Of a stretch of 64,000 nucleotides of DNA, positions 1-8,746 are shown one piece after another (the first letter of the stretch is position 1; the number at the start of each line of letters is the position of its first letter). The stretch lies in assembly GCF_958405895.1 (NCBI RefSeq), contig NZ_CATZAR010000001.1. One strand, given 5' to 3'. A model generated the notes under the pieces. The model made no database searches, had not been told where the DNA came from, and was given only the letters and a program-made list of their open reading frames with translations. Source of the stretch: Ralstonia thomasii (GTDB lineage: Bacteria > Pseudomonadota > Gammaproteobacteria > Burkholderiales > Burkholderiaceae). Position numbers and translations under genes: made by a program.

Positions 1-655
1 TGCCCTTGGCCCCATTGACGTTGGCGGTACCGATGGCGGTGCGGATATCGTCGATCGACAGCCCGAGCGCCGCCAGCGCCGACGTATTGGCCTGGATGCG
101 CACGGCGGGCCGCTGCCCGCCGCTGATGCTGACCAGGCCAATGCCGGGCAACTGCGACAGCTTTTGCGCGATGCGCGTGTCGACGAGGTCTTCCAGCTTG
201 GGCAGCGGCATCGTGTTGGAGGTGATCGCCAGCGCAAGGATTGGCGCGTCGGCCGGGTTCACCTTGCTGTAGATCGGCGGCATCGGCAGGTCGTTCGGCA
301 GCAGGTTGCCGGCCGCGTTGATGGCCGCCTGTACTTCCTGCTCGGCAATGTCGAGCGAGAGCGACAGATCAAACTGCAGCGTGATGACCGAGGCGCCGCC
401 CGAGCTGGATGACGTCATCTGCTTCAGGCCCGGCATCTGCCCGAACTGGCGTTCGAGCGGTGCGGTGATGGACGACGTCATCACATCGGGGCTGGCACCC
501 GGGTACAGCGTCGTGACCTGGATGGTCGGGTAATCGACTTCGGGCAGCGCAGAGAGCGGCAGCATCCGGTACGCCACCAGGCCCGAGAGCAGGATGGCGA
601 CCATCAACAGCGTGGTCGCCACAGGCCGGAGGATGAAGATTCGGGAGGGATTCAT
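1..655 (-). CDS. mdtB: RND multidrug efflux permease, MdtB type (partial, N-terminal part)
   Basis: Inner-membrane proton-driven RND pump subunit; only about the first 218 residues are inside the window and the gene continues past the left edge. It opens MNPSRIFILRPVATTLLM, followed by a first membrane segment (about residues 9-29) and then PEVDYPTIQV, YPGASPDVMTSSITAPLE and FGQMPGLKQM, which match the porter-domain start of E. coli MdtB closely. MdtB normally works with MdtC as a hetero-trimeric pump fed by the adaptor MdtA. It lies 57 nt downstream of mdtA on the same strand, so the two are almost certainly one transcript. MdtB rather than MdtC is chosen on the opening residues; the rest of the operon is not visible. 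Confidence 0.93.
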   Translation of the reverse strand, partial: MNPSRIFILRPVATTLLMVAILLSGLVAYRMLPLSALPEVDYPTIQVTTLYPGASPDVMTSSITAPLERQFGQMPGLKQMTSSSSGGASVITLQFDLSLSLDIAEQEVQAAINAAGNLLPNDLPMPPIYSKVNPADAPILALAITSNTMPLPKLEDLVDTRIAQKLSQLPGIGLVSISGGQRPAVRIQANTSALAALGLSIDDIRTAIGTANVNGAKG

Positions 656-712
656 GCCAGCTCGGAACAGAAAACTTCGTCAGGCGCGTGCACGCAATGC
701 ACGACTCAGGGC

Positions 713-2101
713 TTACGGTTTGGCGGCCGGCGCACTCGCGGCGGGTGCTGAAGCACCACCCTGGCCACGGCGATGACGCCCGCCCTGATCGGCCTGGCCG
801 GCGGCGGGGGCGCTTGCGGCGGCGGCTCCCGGCTGGATCACCTCAACCGGCGAGCCGTCGCGCAGCTTGTCGGCACCGTCGATCACCACGCGCTCGCCCG
901 GCTGCAGGCCTTGCGCCACCGACACACGATCACCTTCGGTCACGCCCAGCTTGACCAGGCGCAGCGCCACCTTGTTGTTGTCGCCCACCACGTAGACGAA
1001 GGTGCCCTGCGTGCCGCGCTGGATGGCGGCACCCGGCACGATCACCACGTCGCGCAGCGTATCCACCCGCATGCGCACGTTCACGAACTGATTGGGGAAC
1101 AGCATCGCGTTCTGGTTCGGGAACTGCGCACGCAATTTGACGGTGCCCGTGGTGTTGTCGATGGTGTTGTCCACCGTCATGAGCACGCCGCGCGCGAGCT
1201 GCGTGGTCTGGCCGCGGTCCCACGCTTCCACCGGCAGCTTGTCGCCGGACTGCAGGCGCGGCATGACCTTGGGCAGGTTGTCTTCGGGAATGGAATAGAT
1301 GACCGTGATCGGGTCGATCTGCGTGATGACCACGATGCCGTTGGTGTCCGACGCATGCACGATGTTGCCCGGATCGACCTGGCGCAAGCCAACCCGGCCA
1401 GATACCGGGGCGGTGATGCGCGTGTAGGAGAGCTGCACGCGCGCGTTGTCGACATTGCCCTGGTCCAGCTTGACCGTGCCGTCGTACTGACGCACCAGCG
1501 CGGCTTGCGTATCCACCTGCTGCTTGGAAATTGAATCCTGCGAGAGCAGCGTCTGATAGCGCTGCAAGTCGAGCTTCGCGTTGTGCAGCAGCGCCTGATC
1601 GCGCGCTAGCTGACCTTCCGCCTGGGCGAGCTGCGCCTGATAGGTGCGCGGGTCGACCTCTGCGAGCAGGTCGCCGGCCTTGACGGTCTGCCCCTCCGTG
1701 AATGCCAGGCGCACGAGCTGGCCGTCCACACGTGTCTTGACCGTCACGTTGTTGACCGGCGTGACATTGCCCAGCGCCGACAGCACCACGTTGATGTCGC
1801 CCTTGATGGCCGTGCCGACCATCACCGGCATCGGCTTGCCGGCCATCGCTGCGCCGCGCCCGCCAGCGCCTCCTCGCCCACCCGGGCCGCCTGCGTCGCG
1901 ATACTTCGCGTGATAGACCGCGTAGCCGATCAGCACCAGAAGAGTGATCACCACCCAGATGCCCCAGCGGCGGCGCTTGCCACCCTCGCGCGGGGGCGGC
2001 AGCAGCGTCGGAGACACCTCGTTGGGCGTCTCTTTCCCAGCATGCGTACGGCGACCTGCGTCGTCAAATTGGCCGGGCTTCTGGTCCTTGGGATCGGACA
2101 T
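713..2101 (-). CDS. mdtA: RND efflux periplasmic adaptor, MdtA type
   Basis: Membrane-fusion protein linking the MdtBC pump to an outer-membrane channel. About 462 residues. It has a cytoplasmic N-tail, one membrane segment (about residues 36-56, WGIWVVITLLVLIGYAVYHA), a Gly-rich linker with GGPGGRGGAGGRG, and then the HlyD-type lipoyl/hairpin region (LSALGNVTPVNNVTVKTRVDGQL) and beta-barrel. The C-tail is Ala/Gly/Gln-rich. The ATG at 2101 is preferred over a start 14 codons upstream because AGGAA precedes it at proper distance and SDPKDQ begins the usual soluble tail. It is the first gene of the leftward mdtAB operon and is divergent from the two-component genes beginning at 2355, which are natural candidates for its regulators. 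Confidence 0.92.
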   Translation of the reverse strand: MSDPKDQKPGQFDDAGRRTHAGKETPNEVSPTLLPPPREGGKRRRWGIWVVITLLVLIGYAVYHAKYRDAGGPGGRGGAGGRGAAMAGKPMPVMVGTAIKGDINVVLSALGNVTPVNNVTVKTRVDGQLVRLAFTEGQTVKAGDLLAEVDPRTYQAQLAQAEGQLARDQALLHNAKLDLQRYQTLLSQDSISKQQVDTQAALVRQYDGTVKLDQGNVDNARVQLSYTRITAPVSGRVGLRQVDPGNIVHASDTNGIVVITQIDPITVIYSIPEDNLPKVMPRLQSGDKLPVEAWDRGQTTQLARGVLMTVDNTIDNTTGTVKLRAQFPNQNAMLFPNQFVNVRMRVDTLRDVVIVPGAAIQRGTQGTFVYVVGDNNKVALRLVKLGVTEGDRVSVAQGLQPGERVVIDGADKLRDGSPVEVIQPGAAAASAPAAGQADQGGRHRRGQGGASAPAASAPAAKP

Positions 2102-2354
2102 ATTGGCGTTCCTGTTCTTAGCAATATGGGGACGAGCGCACATGATAGCGGGCGCCCGTTCCAGTCAGACCGCAGCTTAAAGGCAACGTCTTTGGGCTGA
2201 ATTAGTCGCGCAGCGGGTTCTATTACGTGAGATTACAAACCCATTGCGGTGTTACCGCGCGAAACAATATGGTGAAAGTGCGCGCCATTCGTGGTGGCCA
2301 CAGTCGCTATCATGAGCACACCTTCCTGCGTCTACCAGACACTCCACCAGACAG

Positions 2355-3086
2355 ATGAGCGGCACCAAGATCCTGGTCGTCGATGACGACGTCGAACTGC
2401 GCGACCTCCTGCGCGAATACCTGACCCAGCAGGGCTTTGCCGTTTCCGTGCTGCACGACGGCGACGGGCTGGCTGCCCGGCTCGAACGCGAGCGCCCCGC
2501 GCTCGTCGTGCTCGATCTGATGATGCCCAAGGTGGATGGCCTGTCGGCCCTGCGTGACCTGCGCGCCCGCAACGACGACGTGCCCGTCATCCTGCTCACC
2601 GCCCGCAGTGACGAGATCGACCGCATCATCGGCCTGGAGATCGGCGCCGACGACTATCTCGGCAAGCCGTTCTCGCCGCGCGAGCTGCTGGCCCGTATCA
2701 ACGCCGTGCTGCGCCGCCGCCTGACCGTGCCGGCCTCGGCCCCGGAAGACCGCGACAGCTTCAGCTTCGGCCCGTTCAAGCTCAACTTCCGCATGCGTAC
2801 GCTGTTTCGCGGCGACAGCGCACTCTCCATCAGCGATACCGAATTCGCGCTGCTCAAGCTGCTGATCGGACATGCGATGCAGGTGCTCACGCGCGAGCAC
2901 ATCGTCGAGCTGATGTACGGGCCCGGCAGCGGCGTGTCCGACCGGGGCATCGACGTGCAGATCTGGCGCCTGCGCCGCGTGCTGGAAGAAGACGCCCAGC
3001 GTCCGCGCTACATCCAGACCGTGCGCGGCCGCGGCTACACCTTCGTGCCGGACGAGCGGGAAGAGGTCAATGAAGTTCAGGGCTAG
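2355..3086 (+). CDS. OmpR-family response regulator
   Basis: DNA-binding response regulator of 243 residues. The receiver domain has the acidic pair D10-D12, phospho-acceptor D54 (LVVLDLMMP), T82 and K104 (GKPF). The C-terminal winged helix ends with RYIQTVRGRGYTFVP, and the stretch GADDYLGKPFSPRELLARI is close to E. coli OmpR. The histidine-kinase gene overlaps its last 17 nt, so the pair is translationally coupled. The gene is divergent from mdtAB across about 250 nt of promoter DNA. I infer an envelope or osmotic signal and possible control of the neighbouring pump. It is more OmpR-like than BaeR-like; a true BaeR homologue sits at 32446. Confidence 0.92.
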   Translation: MSGTKILVVDDDVELRDLLREYLTQQGFAVSVLHDGDGLAARLERERPALVVLDLMMPKVDGLSALRDLRARNDDVPVILLTARSDEIDRIIGLEIGADDYLGKPFSPRELLARINAVLRRRLTVPASAPEDRDSFSFGPFKLNFRMRTLFRGDSALSISDTEFALLKLLIGHAMQVLTREHIVELMYGPGSGVSDRGIDVQIWRLRRVLEEDAQRPRYIQTVRGRGYTFVPDEREEVNEVQG

Positions 3087-4356
3087 ATTCGACACGCTGT
3101 TCGGCCGGCTGGCCGTGCTGATCGTGGTGGTGCTCGTGCTGAGCCATTTCTCGTGGCTGGGCGTGCTGCGCGCGGAGCGGCGCGAGCGGCAGTTCCAGGC
3201 CTCGGTAGATCAGATGGCGTTCCAGTTGCAGGCCTTTCAGGCAGCGATGGATGGTCACCTGCACGTGAAGCTGCCGGATCTCGTGACCGAAACCGATGAG
3301 CCGCCGTCGGGCGACGCGTCGTCGGCATCGGACAAGTCTGCGGAATTGGTGCGACAGCTTGCGCGCCGCTTGCCATCGGACACGCAGTTGCGGCTGGAAG
3401 CAGGGCCCACGCCGCGCGTGTTCGTGCGCTTTTCGCAGCGCAACAAGTGGATTGCCATGCCGCTGGTGTGGGTGCATGCGCCGCCCAGCATTTCGGCCGT
3501 GGTGCCGGGCGTGATGGTGGTGCTGGCGATTGCCATTGCGTTCTCGCTGTTTGCGGCGTGGCAGATCCAGCGCCCCGTGCGCGAACTGGCCGATGCTGCG
3601 GGCGCGCTGGCACGGCGTCGCTACGTGGCACCGCTCAAGGAGCGCGGCCCGTACGAACTCCGCCAGTTGACCGTCCAGTTCAACCATATGGCCGCTGACC
3701 TGTCAGCCGCCGACGAAGAGCGCAACACTATGCTGGCCGGCATTGCGCACGACCTGAAGACGCCGCTGTCACGGCTGCGCCTGCGTGCCGAAATGCTGGC
3801 CGACCAGAAAGCCGGCGCGGGTATCGAACGCGACGTCGAATCCATGTCGGCCATCGTCGAGCAGTTTCTCGCCTACGCGCAAAGCGGCGACAGCGAGGCG
3901 CGCGAGGTGTCGGTCGACCGTCATCTGCGCGGCCTGGTGCAGCCGTTTGCCGAGCAGGGCAAGCATGTCGCGCTCGATCTGCATGCGGGGGACCGCTTCC
4001 GCCTCAAACCGACCCATCTGGAGCGCATCGTCGTCAACCTGCTCGACAACGCGTTCGCGTATGGCGCCGAGCCTGTCAACGTGCGCACGTCGGCGGACGA
4101 GACCGGCTACACGCTGACGGTGGAAGACCACGGCGCGGGCATCCCCGTTGCCGACTTTGATCGCGTCATGCGGCCCTTTGTGCGCCTTGACCCCGCGCGC
4201 GGCGGCAATGCGCATTGCGGGCTCGGCTTGGCGATTGTCGATCGCCTGGTGCGTCATCTGGGCGGTGATCTCACCGTCGGGCCAACGGCCACGGACGCGC
4301 CATCGCCGGGTTTCCGGGTCACCATGCGGTTTCCTGTCTCGACTGCGGCGGCTTGA
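3070..4356 (+). CDS. EnvZ-like sensor histidine kinase
   Basis: Membrane sensor kinase of 428 residues, partner of the preceding response regulator and overlapping it by 17 nt. Order: TM1 (about 14-34), a periplasmic sensor of about 100 residues rich in acidic and Ser residues, TM2 (about 143-163), a HAMP segment (RPVRELADAAGALARRRY), the dimerisation/phospho-acceptor helix with H227 in LAGIAHDLKTPLSRLRLRAEM, then N-box ERIVVNLLDNA and G-boxes (DHGAGIP, GLGLAIVDRLV). The H-box region resembles EnvZ. The signal is not deducible from sequence. Confidence 0.91.
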   Translation: MKFRARFDTLFGRLAVLIVVVLVLSHFSWLGVLRAERRERQFQASVDQMAFQLQAFQAAMDGHLHVKLPDLVTETDEPPSGDASSASDKSAELVRQLARRLPSDTQLRLEAGPTPRVFVRFSQRNKWIAMPLVWVHAPPSISAVVPGVMVVLAIAIAFSLFAAWQIQRPVRELADAAGALARRRYVAPLKERGPYELRQLTVQFNHMAADLSAADEERNTMLAGIAHDLKTPLSRLRLRAEMLADQKAGAGIERDVESMSAIVEQFLAYAQSGDSEAREVSVDRHLRGLVQPFAEQGKHVALDLHAGDRFRLKPTHLERIVVNLLDNAFAYGAEPVNVRTSADETGYTLTVEDHGAGIPVADFDRVMRPFVRLDPARGGNAHCGLGLAIVDRLVRHLGGDLTVGPTATDAPSPGFRVTMRFPVSTAAA

Positions 4357-4462
4357 CCGCCCGATCGCCCGACTGACATACGGGCGTGCGATTGCGTAAG
4401 CTATCCTAAGCGAGGCAAGCACGCTTGTTGCGTGCGCTCACCAGAACTCCGGGAGGAAACGC

Positions 4463-4900
4463 ATGAATCGCGCTGTCTGTCTCGTCAAGGATGCTGGCCA
4501 GGCCCGCATGACCGCCGCCGTTGCCACGTGTGTGCTGGCGATGGGTCTGGCAGCCTGCTCGTCGCCGATGCCTCCGTGGGAGCCGCCGCGCACGATCATC
4601 CAACCCGCGCCCCCGCCGCCGAGGCCCGCACCCGCGCCGCCTACCCCGCTGCCACCGTCGCCTGCCATGCAGCCGGCGCCCGCCCAGCCGCCGGCCTACG
4701 CGCCTCCGCCTGCCGGCGACACCGAACCGCCACGCGCAACGCCCGGCATGGCGAATCCGGCATCCACGTATTGCCTGCAGCGCGGCGGTCAGCTTGAGTT
4801 TTCCACGCGCGCCAACGGCGCTGAAGTGGGAACCTGCGTCAGCCCCGGCGGCGACGAATGCGAGGAATGGGCGTTCCTGCGCGGCAGTTGTACGTGGTGA
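4463..4900 (+). CDS. Proline-rich lipoprotein with C-terminal DUF333 domain
   Basis: Probable outer-membrane lipoprotein of 145 residues, lying 106 nt downstream of the kinase gene with its own strong ribosome site (GGGAGGAAAC). A signal peptide ends at the lipobox LAAC (Cys about 32). It is followed by a Pro/Ala-rich spacer (about residues 36-88) and a compact C-terminal domain beginning MANPASTYCLQRGGQLEF and ending CEEWAFLRGSC. That last part is the DUF333 family (putative hemolysin/YoaF-like), whose Cys residues probably form disulfides. The function of DUF333 is unknown. The proline spacer could reach through the periplasm, which is inference. Confidence 0.82.
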   Translation: MNRAVCLVKDAGQARMTAAVATCVLAMGLAACSSPMPPWEPPRTIIQPAPPPPRPAPAPPTPLPPSPAMQPAPAQPPAYAPPPAGDTEPPRATPGMANPASTYCLQRGGQLEFSTRANGAEVGTCVSPGGDECEEWAFLRGSCTW

Positions 4901-4926
4901 GTGCCGGCAGTCGCCGCAGGTAATGA

Positions 4927-4958
4927 AAAGGGCCGCAGATGTTGCTGCCCTTCTTGTT
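4927..4958 (+). terminator. Intrinsic terminator after the lipoprotein gene
   Basis: AAGGGC and GCCCTT flank an inner GCA/TGC pair and are followed by CTTGTTTG. It lies 26 nt after the lipoprotein stop and just before the convergent arnT-like gene. Confidence 0.5.
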
Positions 4959-4985
4959 TGGGGGATGCGATTGGTTTGGAGAGGC

Positions 4986-6680
4986 TTACCGCCGCGCCAC
5001 CACCACCTTGTCGGCAGATTCAGCCACCAGCCGCATCGGCACGCCCGCTTCCTGCAGCTTCTGCCACGTCGTGCGGCGCATGAATGCGTAGGCGGGTGGC
5101 CCGTCGGTCCAGCGCTTGATCCATGCGTCCGTGGTGGCAACCACCTTGTTTGGCTCCAGGCCGGCGCCCATTTCCAGCTCGTCAAAGCCCGAGACCAGCG
5201 TCATCGGCCGACCGAGGTAGTAGATGGCGGTCTGGTCCAGCCACTCGACTGAGTAGAACGGTGTCTCGGCGGGAATCGGGCCCGTCGCATTCAGCGTCTT
5301 TTCGATGACGTCGCGGGCAGACAGCGCGTCGCGGAAGATCTCGCTGGCGTTGAGAATGCGGTCCCAGCAGAACAGGGCGGAGACCGACAGCACGATCACG
5401 GCCACTGTGCGCCGCTGCCAGCGCAGCGCCACGAGAGCGGCCAGCGTGCCGGCAGCCAGCATGGCCATCACCTCGCGCAGCGCCGGCATGGCCAGCGCAA
5501 CCTGTTCGGCGGGCATCTTGGCGCCGGCCTTGGCGCCGATCATCGGCACGGCAAACCATAGCCCGATGGCGATCAGCAGATTGACGCCCAGCGACCATGC
5601 GACCGCGCGGGTCGGCATCTTCTCCAGCGCCAGTGCCAGCACGATCGCCAGCGCGGGGAAGGCCGGCACGATATAGCCCGGCAGCTTCGAGTTCGATGCC
5701 GAGAAGAACAGGAAGATCATCCCCGCCCACGCAATCGACCAGCGCATCAGGTCAAACTGCCGCGTGCCGACAAACAGATCGGCCGCGCGACCCACCCGAC
5801 GTCCGATGGCTGCAAACAGCAGCGGCGTCCACGGCAGCAGCCCCGCCGCGCCCACCGCGATGAAGTACCACCACTTGCCGCTGCGATGGTGCTCGTTAGT
5901 CAGGAAGCGCTGGAAATGCTCGTGGATGAAGAAGAAGTTGAAGAACTCCGGGTTGCGCTGCTGCACGATCACGAACCACGGCACCGTGGCGATCAGGTAC
6001 AGCGCAAGGCCCGGGAGCCAATGCATGCGGCGGATCAGCGCCCAGTCGCGCGTCATCAGCAGATAGGCCACGCCGATCAGCCCGGGGACGACCAGCCCGA
6101 TCAATCCTTTGGTGAGCGTCGCGCCCGCCAGCGCCAGCCAGACCACCAGCATCCACGCGAGCCGCCCACCACGGGATGCACCGGGCCGCTGCGCGAGCGC
6201 AAAACCGCACGCACCGACGGTCAGGAAGAAGCCCACGCCCATGTCGAGCGTGATGACCTGCCCGAATAGCAGATACAGCAGCGACGAGGCGAGAATCGCT
6301 GCGCCGGTTGCCGCCGCCCGCCCACCGCGATAGGCCGCCAGCGTCCAGGCCGTCATCAGGATGCCGCCCAGGCCGAACAGCACCGGCCACAGGCGCGCTC
6401 CCCAGGCGCTGACGCCGAATGCCTGGAACGTGGCAGCCGTCGTCCAATACTGCAGGGGCGGCTTCTCGAAATATTTGAGATCGTTCAGGCGCGGCGTCAC
6501 CCAGTCGCCGGAGACCACCATCTCGCGCGGGATCTCCGCATAGCGGCCTTCATCGGGTCGGAACAGGGTGGAGCGCTGGAACAGGTCGTCCGTCCACAGC
6601 GCGAGAAACACGCCGATGAGAGCGACAACGATCAGCGCCATCCATGGCGAGCGGCGGGCAGAGACTAGGCGGGATTCCAT
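4986..6680 (-). CDS. ArnT-like lipid A glycosyltransferase (GT-C, family 39/83)
   Basis: Polytopic inner-membrane glycosyltransferase of 564 residues. The N-terminal membrane segment leads into the periplasmic acceptor loop FRPDEGRYAEIPREMV, the acidic motif typical of ArnT-type enzymes, followed by KYFEKPPLQYW. About twelve hydrophobic segments follow, then a soluble periplasmic C-terminal domain (about residues 460-564). ArnT moves 4-amino-4-deoxy-L-arabinose from undecaprenyl phosphate to lipid A and gives polymyxin resistance. The arnBCADEF synthesis genes are not next to it, so the donor sugar is uncertain. It converges on the DUF333 lipoprotein gene, and no clear ribosome site precedes the ATG. 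Confidence 0.82.
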   Translation of the reverse strand: MESRLVSARRSPWMALIVVALIGVFLALWTDDLFQRSTLFRPDEGRYAEIPREMVVSGDWVTPRLNDLKYFEKPPLQYWTTAATFQAFGVSAWGARLWPVLFGLGGILMTAWTLAAYRGGRAAATGAAILASSLLYLLFGQVITLDMGVGFFLTVGACGFALAQRPGASRGGRLAWMLVVWLALAGATLTKGLIGLVVPGLIGVAYLLMTRDWALIRRMHWLPGLALYLIATVPWFVIVQQRNPEFFNFFFIHEHFQRFLTNEHHRSGKWWYFIAVGAAGLLPWTPLLFAAIGRRVGRAADLFVGTRQFDLMRWSIAWAGMIFLFFSASNSKLPGYIVPAFPALAIVLALALEKMPTRAVAWSLGVNLLIAIGLWFAVPMIGAKAGAKMPAEQVALAMPALREVMAMLAAGTLAALVALRWQRRTVAVIVLSVSALFCWDRILNASEIFRDALSARDVIEKTLNATGPIPAETPFYSVEWLDQTAIYYLGRPMTLVSGFDELEMGAGLEPNKVVATTDAWIKRWTDGPPAYAFMRRTTWQKLQEAGVPMRLVAESADKVVVARR

Positions 6681-6788
6681 GCGGGGGCGGCGATAGCGAG
6701 CACGGTCGGAAAGGCTTGGATTCTAGTCGATGCAGGGTTAGCGGATGGTTAGCCTGGCCAAATGTCTTGCCCCTGACCTGTAGCGCGT

Positions 6789-6945
6789 ATGAACAAAGCC
6801 CAGCTCGACAACGATTACGCCATCCACATTGCCAAGCATTGCCCGACGGCGACGATCTTCATCCCGTGCGTCAATGGTCTGAGCCACAACGAAGCCGAAG
6901 ATGCGCGGCGCCGATGTGCTGCTGCATGCCATGCTGGCTCGGTGA
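6789..6945 (+). pseudogene. C-terminal remnant of an M20-type carbamoylase/hydantoinase hydrolase
   Basis: A short reading frame encodes HIAKHCPTATIFIPC then NGLSHNEAEDAR, the signature near the C-terminus of zinc-dependent N-carbamoyl-L-amino-acid hydrolases and allantoate amidohydrolases. Directly after it the frame breaks. A +1/-1 shifted frame carries ADVLLHAMLAR and a stop at 6943-6945, exactly the expected family C-terminus. The catalytic N-terminal two thirds are absent from the window, so this is a frameshifted, truncated relic of roughly 50 codons between arnT and the riboswitch. Confidence comes from the tail motif and its correct continuation in the shifted frame. Confidence 0.72.
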
Positions 6946-7048
6946 CAGAGCGCGGGATGGCGCTTTGCCCGACCCGTCAGTAGGGTCGAATCGTTGCAAC
7001 TTGTTGCGGTAGCATTGCGCTTGCCGGCGATCCTGCCGGTTCAGTACG

Positions 7049-7194
7049 TCTTCAGGGCGGGGTGAAATTCCCCACCGGCGGTATGCGGACCGTGTGTCCG
7101 TGAGCCCGCGAGCGCCTTGCATGCGCCTGCATGCAGGGGTCAGCAGATCCGGTGAAATGCCGGGGCCGACGGTCAGAGTCCGGATGGAAGAAGA
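7049..7194 (+). ncRNA. FMN riboswitch (RFN element)
   Basis: Classical RFN element. It opens CTTCAGGGCGGGGTGAAATT, has the CCCCACCGGCGGT arm, AGCCCGCGAGCGCC, a variable arm (TTGCATGCGCC/TGCATG), GGTCAGCAGATCCGGTGAAA, GCCGGGGCCGACGGT, CAGAGTCCGGATG and closes GAAGAAG. All conserved blocks are present and in order, so it should bind FMN. It lies 131 nt upstream of ribB. The stretch between holds small hairpins (CGTGCT/AGCACG) but no T-run, so translational rather than transcriptional control looks likelier. Confidence 0.97.
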
Positions 7195-7325
7195 TGTGCG
7201 GAACAACACGCTCGTGCTACAGGAGCACGCCTGGCTTTGTGCCGGGCTGCGCCGCTGCATGGCTCGCGCGTGTTTGTCTGCTTGCCCTGGAACGTCTTGT
7301 CGCCAATCTTGCGAGGAGCGTTTCC

Positions 7326-8051
7326 ATGTTGTCCACTCAGCAATCCCCTGCAGTTCACCCGCCCGCATTGCTTGCCGCGAATGTGGCCTTTGATGCCATC
7401 GAAGCCCGCTTCGATCCGGCCGACATGCCTGCGCGCATGGCCGCCGCGCTCGATGCAGTTCGGCTTGGCGTGCCCGTTGTCGTGCTCGACGATGCCGATC
7501 GCGAAAACGAGGTTGACCTCATCGTCGCCGCCGACAAGCTCACGCAGGCCAGCATGGCCATGCTGATTCGGGAATGCAGCGGCATCGTCTGCCTGTGCCT
7601 GACGGCGGAGAAGAGCGCGTCGCTCGGCTTGCGTCCGATGGTGGAAGACAACCGCAGCCAGTACGGCACGGCGTTCACGGTGTCGATCGAAGCCCGCACC
7701 GGCGTGAGCACCGGCGTATCGGCGGCGGACCGTATCACGACAATCCGCGCGGCCATCGCGCCGGATGCCGATACGCAATCGGTTGTCAGCCCGGGGCACG
7801 TATTCCCGCTGGTGGCAAAGGAGGGTGGCGTGCTCACGCGCCGCGGTCACACCGAAGGCTCGGTCGACCTGGCACGTCTGGCAGGCTTGCCGCCGGCCGC
7901 AGTGCTATGCGAATTGATGCTGCCCGACGGCACCATGGCGCGCCGTGACGACGCGGTGCGCTTCGCCGATCAGCACAACCTGCCGGTGCTGACCATTGAA
8001 GATATCGTTCAATATCGGGAGCAGATGGAGCGCGCGGTCAGCTTTGTCTGA
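7326..8051 (+). CDS. ribB: 3,4-dihydroxy-2-butanone-4-phosphate synthase
   Basis: Riboflavin biosynthesis enzyme that converts ribulose-5-phosphate to 3,4-dihydroxy-2-butanone-4-phosphate and formate. The 241-residue protein has the substrate/Mg loop DDADRENEVDLI, the stretch TAFTVSIEARTGVSTGVSAA, the acid/His segment SPGHVFPLVAKEGGVLTRRG and HTEGSVDLARLAG. It is the stand-alone form with no fused GTP cyclohydrolase II (RibA) domain. The ATG at 7326 follows GAGGAGCG, and an in-frame upstream extension would run into the riboswitch. Regulation is by the FMN riboswitch just upstream. No other rib genes are adjacent, so this is probably a feedback-controlled extra or sole RibB copy. Confidence 0.95.
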   Translation: MLSTQQSPAVHPPALLAANVAFDAIEARFDPADMPARMAAALDAVRLGVPVVVLDDADRENEVDLIVAADKLTQASMAMLIRECSGIVCLCLTAEKSASLGLRPMVEDNRSQYGTAFTVSIEARTGVSTGVSAADRITTIRAAIAPDADTQSVVSPGHVFPLVAKEGGVLTRRGHTEGSVDLARLAGLPPAAVLCELMLPDGTMARRDDAVRFADQHNLPVLTIEDIVQYREQMERAVSFV

Positions 8052-8085
8052 CGACCAGCCGGCCGCGCGAGAGAGGTGACGCTGA

Positions 8086-8712
8086 TTACCGCTTGAGCGC
8101 GGCTGCTTCCTTGGCGAGCGCCGTGATGCCTGCCCAGTCGCCGGCAGCGACCTTGTCCTTGGGCACCATCCATGAGCCGCCCACACACACCACGTTGGGC
8201 AGCGCGAGGTAGTCGGGCGCGCTTTGCGGCGTGATGCCGCCGGTCGGGCAGAAACGCACATCGCCGAACGGCCCGTAGATCGACTTGAGCATCGGGATGC
8301 CGCCAGCCGCTTCGGCCGGGAAGAACTTGAGCGTCGTCAGGCCGAACTCCAGCGCCAGGATCAGCTCGGACGGCGTGGCGATGCCGGGCAGCCAGTCCAG
8401 TTCAGTCTTCCCCTGTGCCGCGGCCAGCATGGGCGTAATGCCCGGCGATACCGCAAACACCGCACCGGCATCCTTCGCCTGCTGGAAATGCTCCGGCCGC
8501 GTGAGCGTGCCGGCACCGACGATGGCGTCGCTGCCCAGGTCCTTCACCACGGCCCGGATCACGTCCAGCGCTACCGGCGTGCGCATCGTGATCTCGAACG
8601 TGCGGATACCGCCCTCGTACAGCGCGCGGCACACCTTGACGCCTTCATCGACAGATTGGAACTGCAGCACCGGGATGACCGGGCCGGCCTTGACGACGGA
8701 ATCGATACCCAC
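8086..8712 (-). CDS. eda: 2-dehydro-3-deoxy-phosphogluconate (KDPG) aldolase
   Basis: Class I aldolase that cleaves KDPG to pyruvate and glyceraldehyde-3-phosphate. The 208-residue protein has E40 in FEITMRT, the phosphate-binding IVGAGTL region, Schiff-base lysine K129 in LKFFPAEAAGG, and FCPTGGI. The start is GTG, with AGGAGAACGTT in front of it. It is the last gene of the leftward rpiR-deacylase-ridA-gntP-eda set, 34 nt after gntP. With the KDG kinase on the other arm of the locus it completes a route from KDG to central metabolism. Confidence 0.95.
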   Translation of the reverse strand: MGIDSVVKAGPVIPVLQFQSVDEGVKVCRALYEGGIRTFEITMRTPVALDVIRAVVKDLGSDAIVGAGTLTRPEHFQQAKDAGAVFAVSPGITPMLAAAQGKTELDWLPGIATPSELILALEFGLTTLKFFPAEAAGGIPMLKSIYGPFGDVRFCPTGGITPQSAPDYLALPNVVCVGGSWMVPKDKVAAGDWAGITALAKEAAALKR

Positions 8713-8746
8713 AACGTTCTCCTAGATCAACATCAACGGAACAAGC

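Noticed and set aside
4986..6680. Complete arn (lipid A Ara4N) operon
   Set aside because: Only the ArnT-like transferase is present; none of the Ara4N synthesis genes are adjacent.
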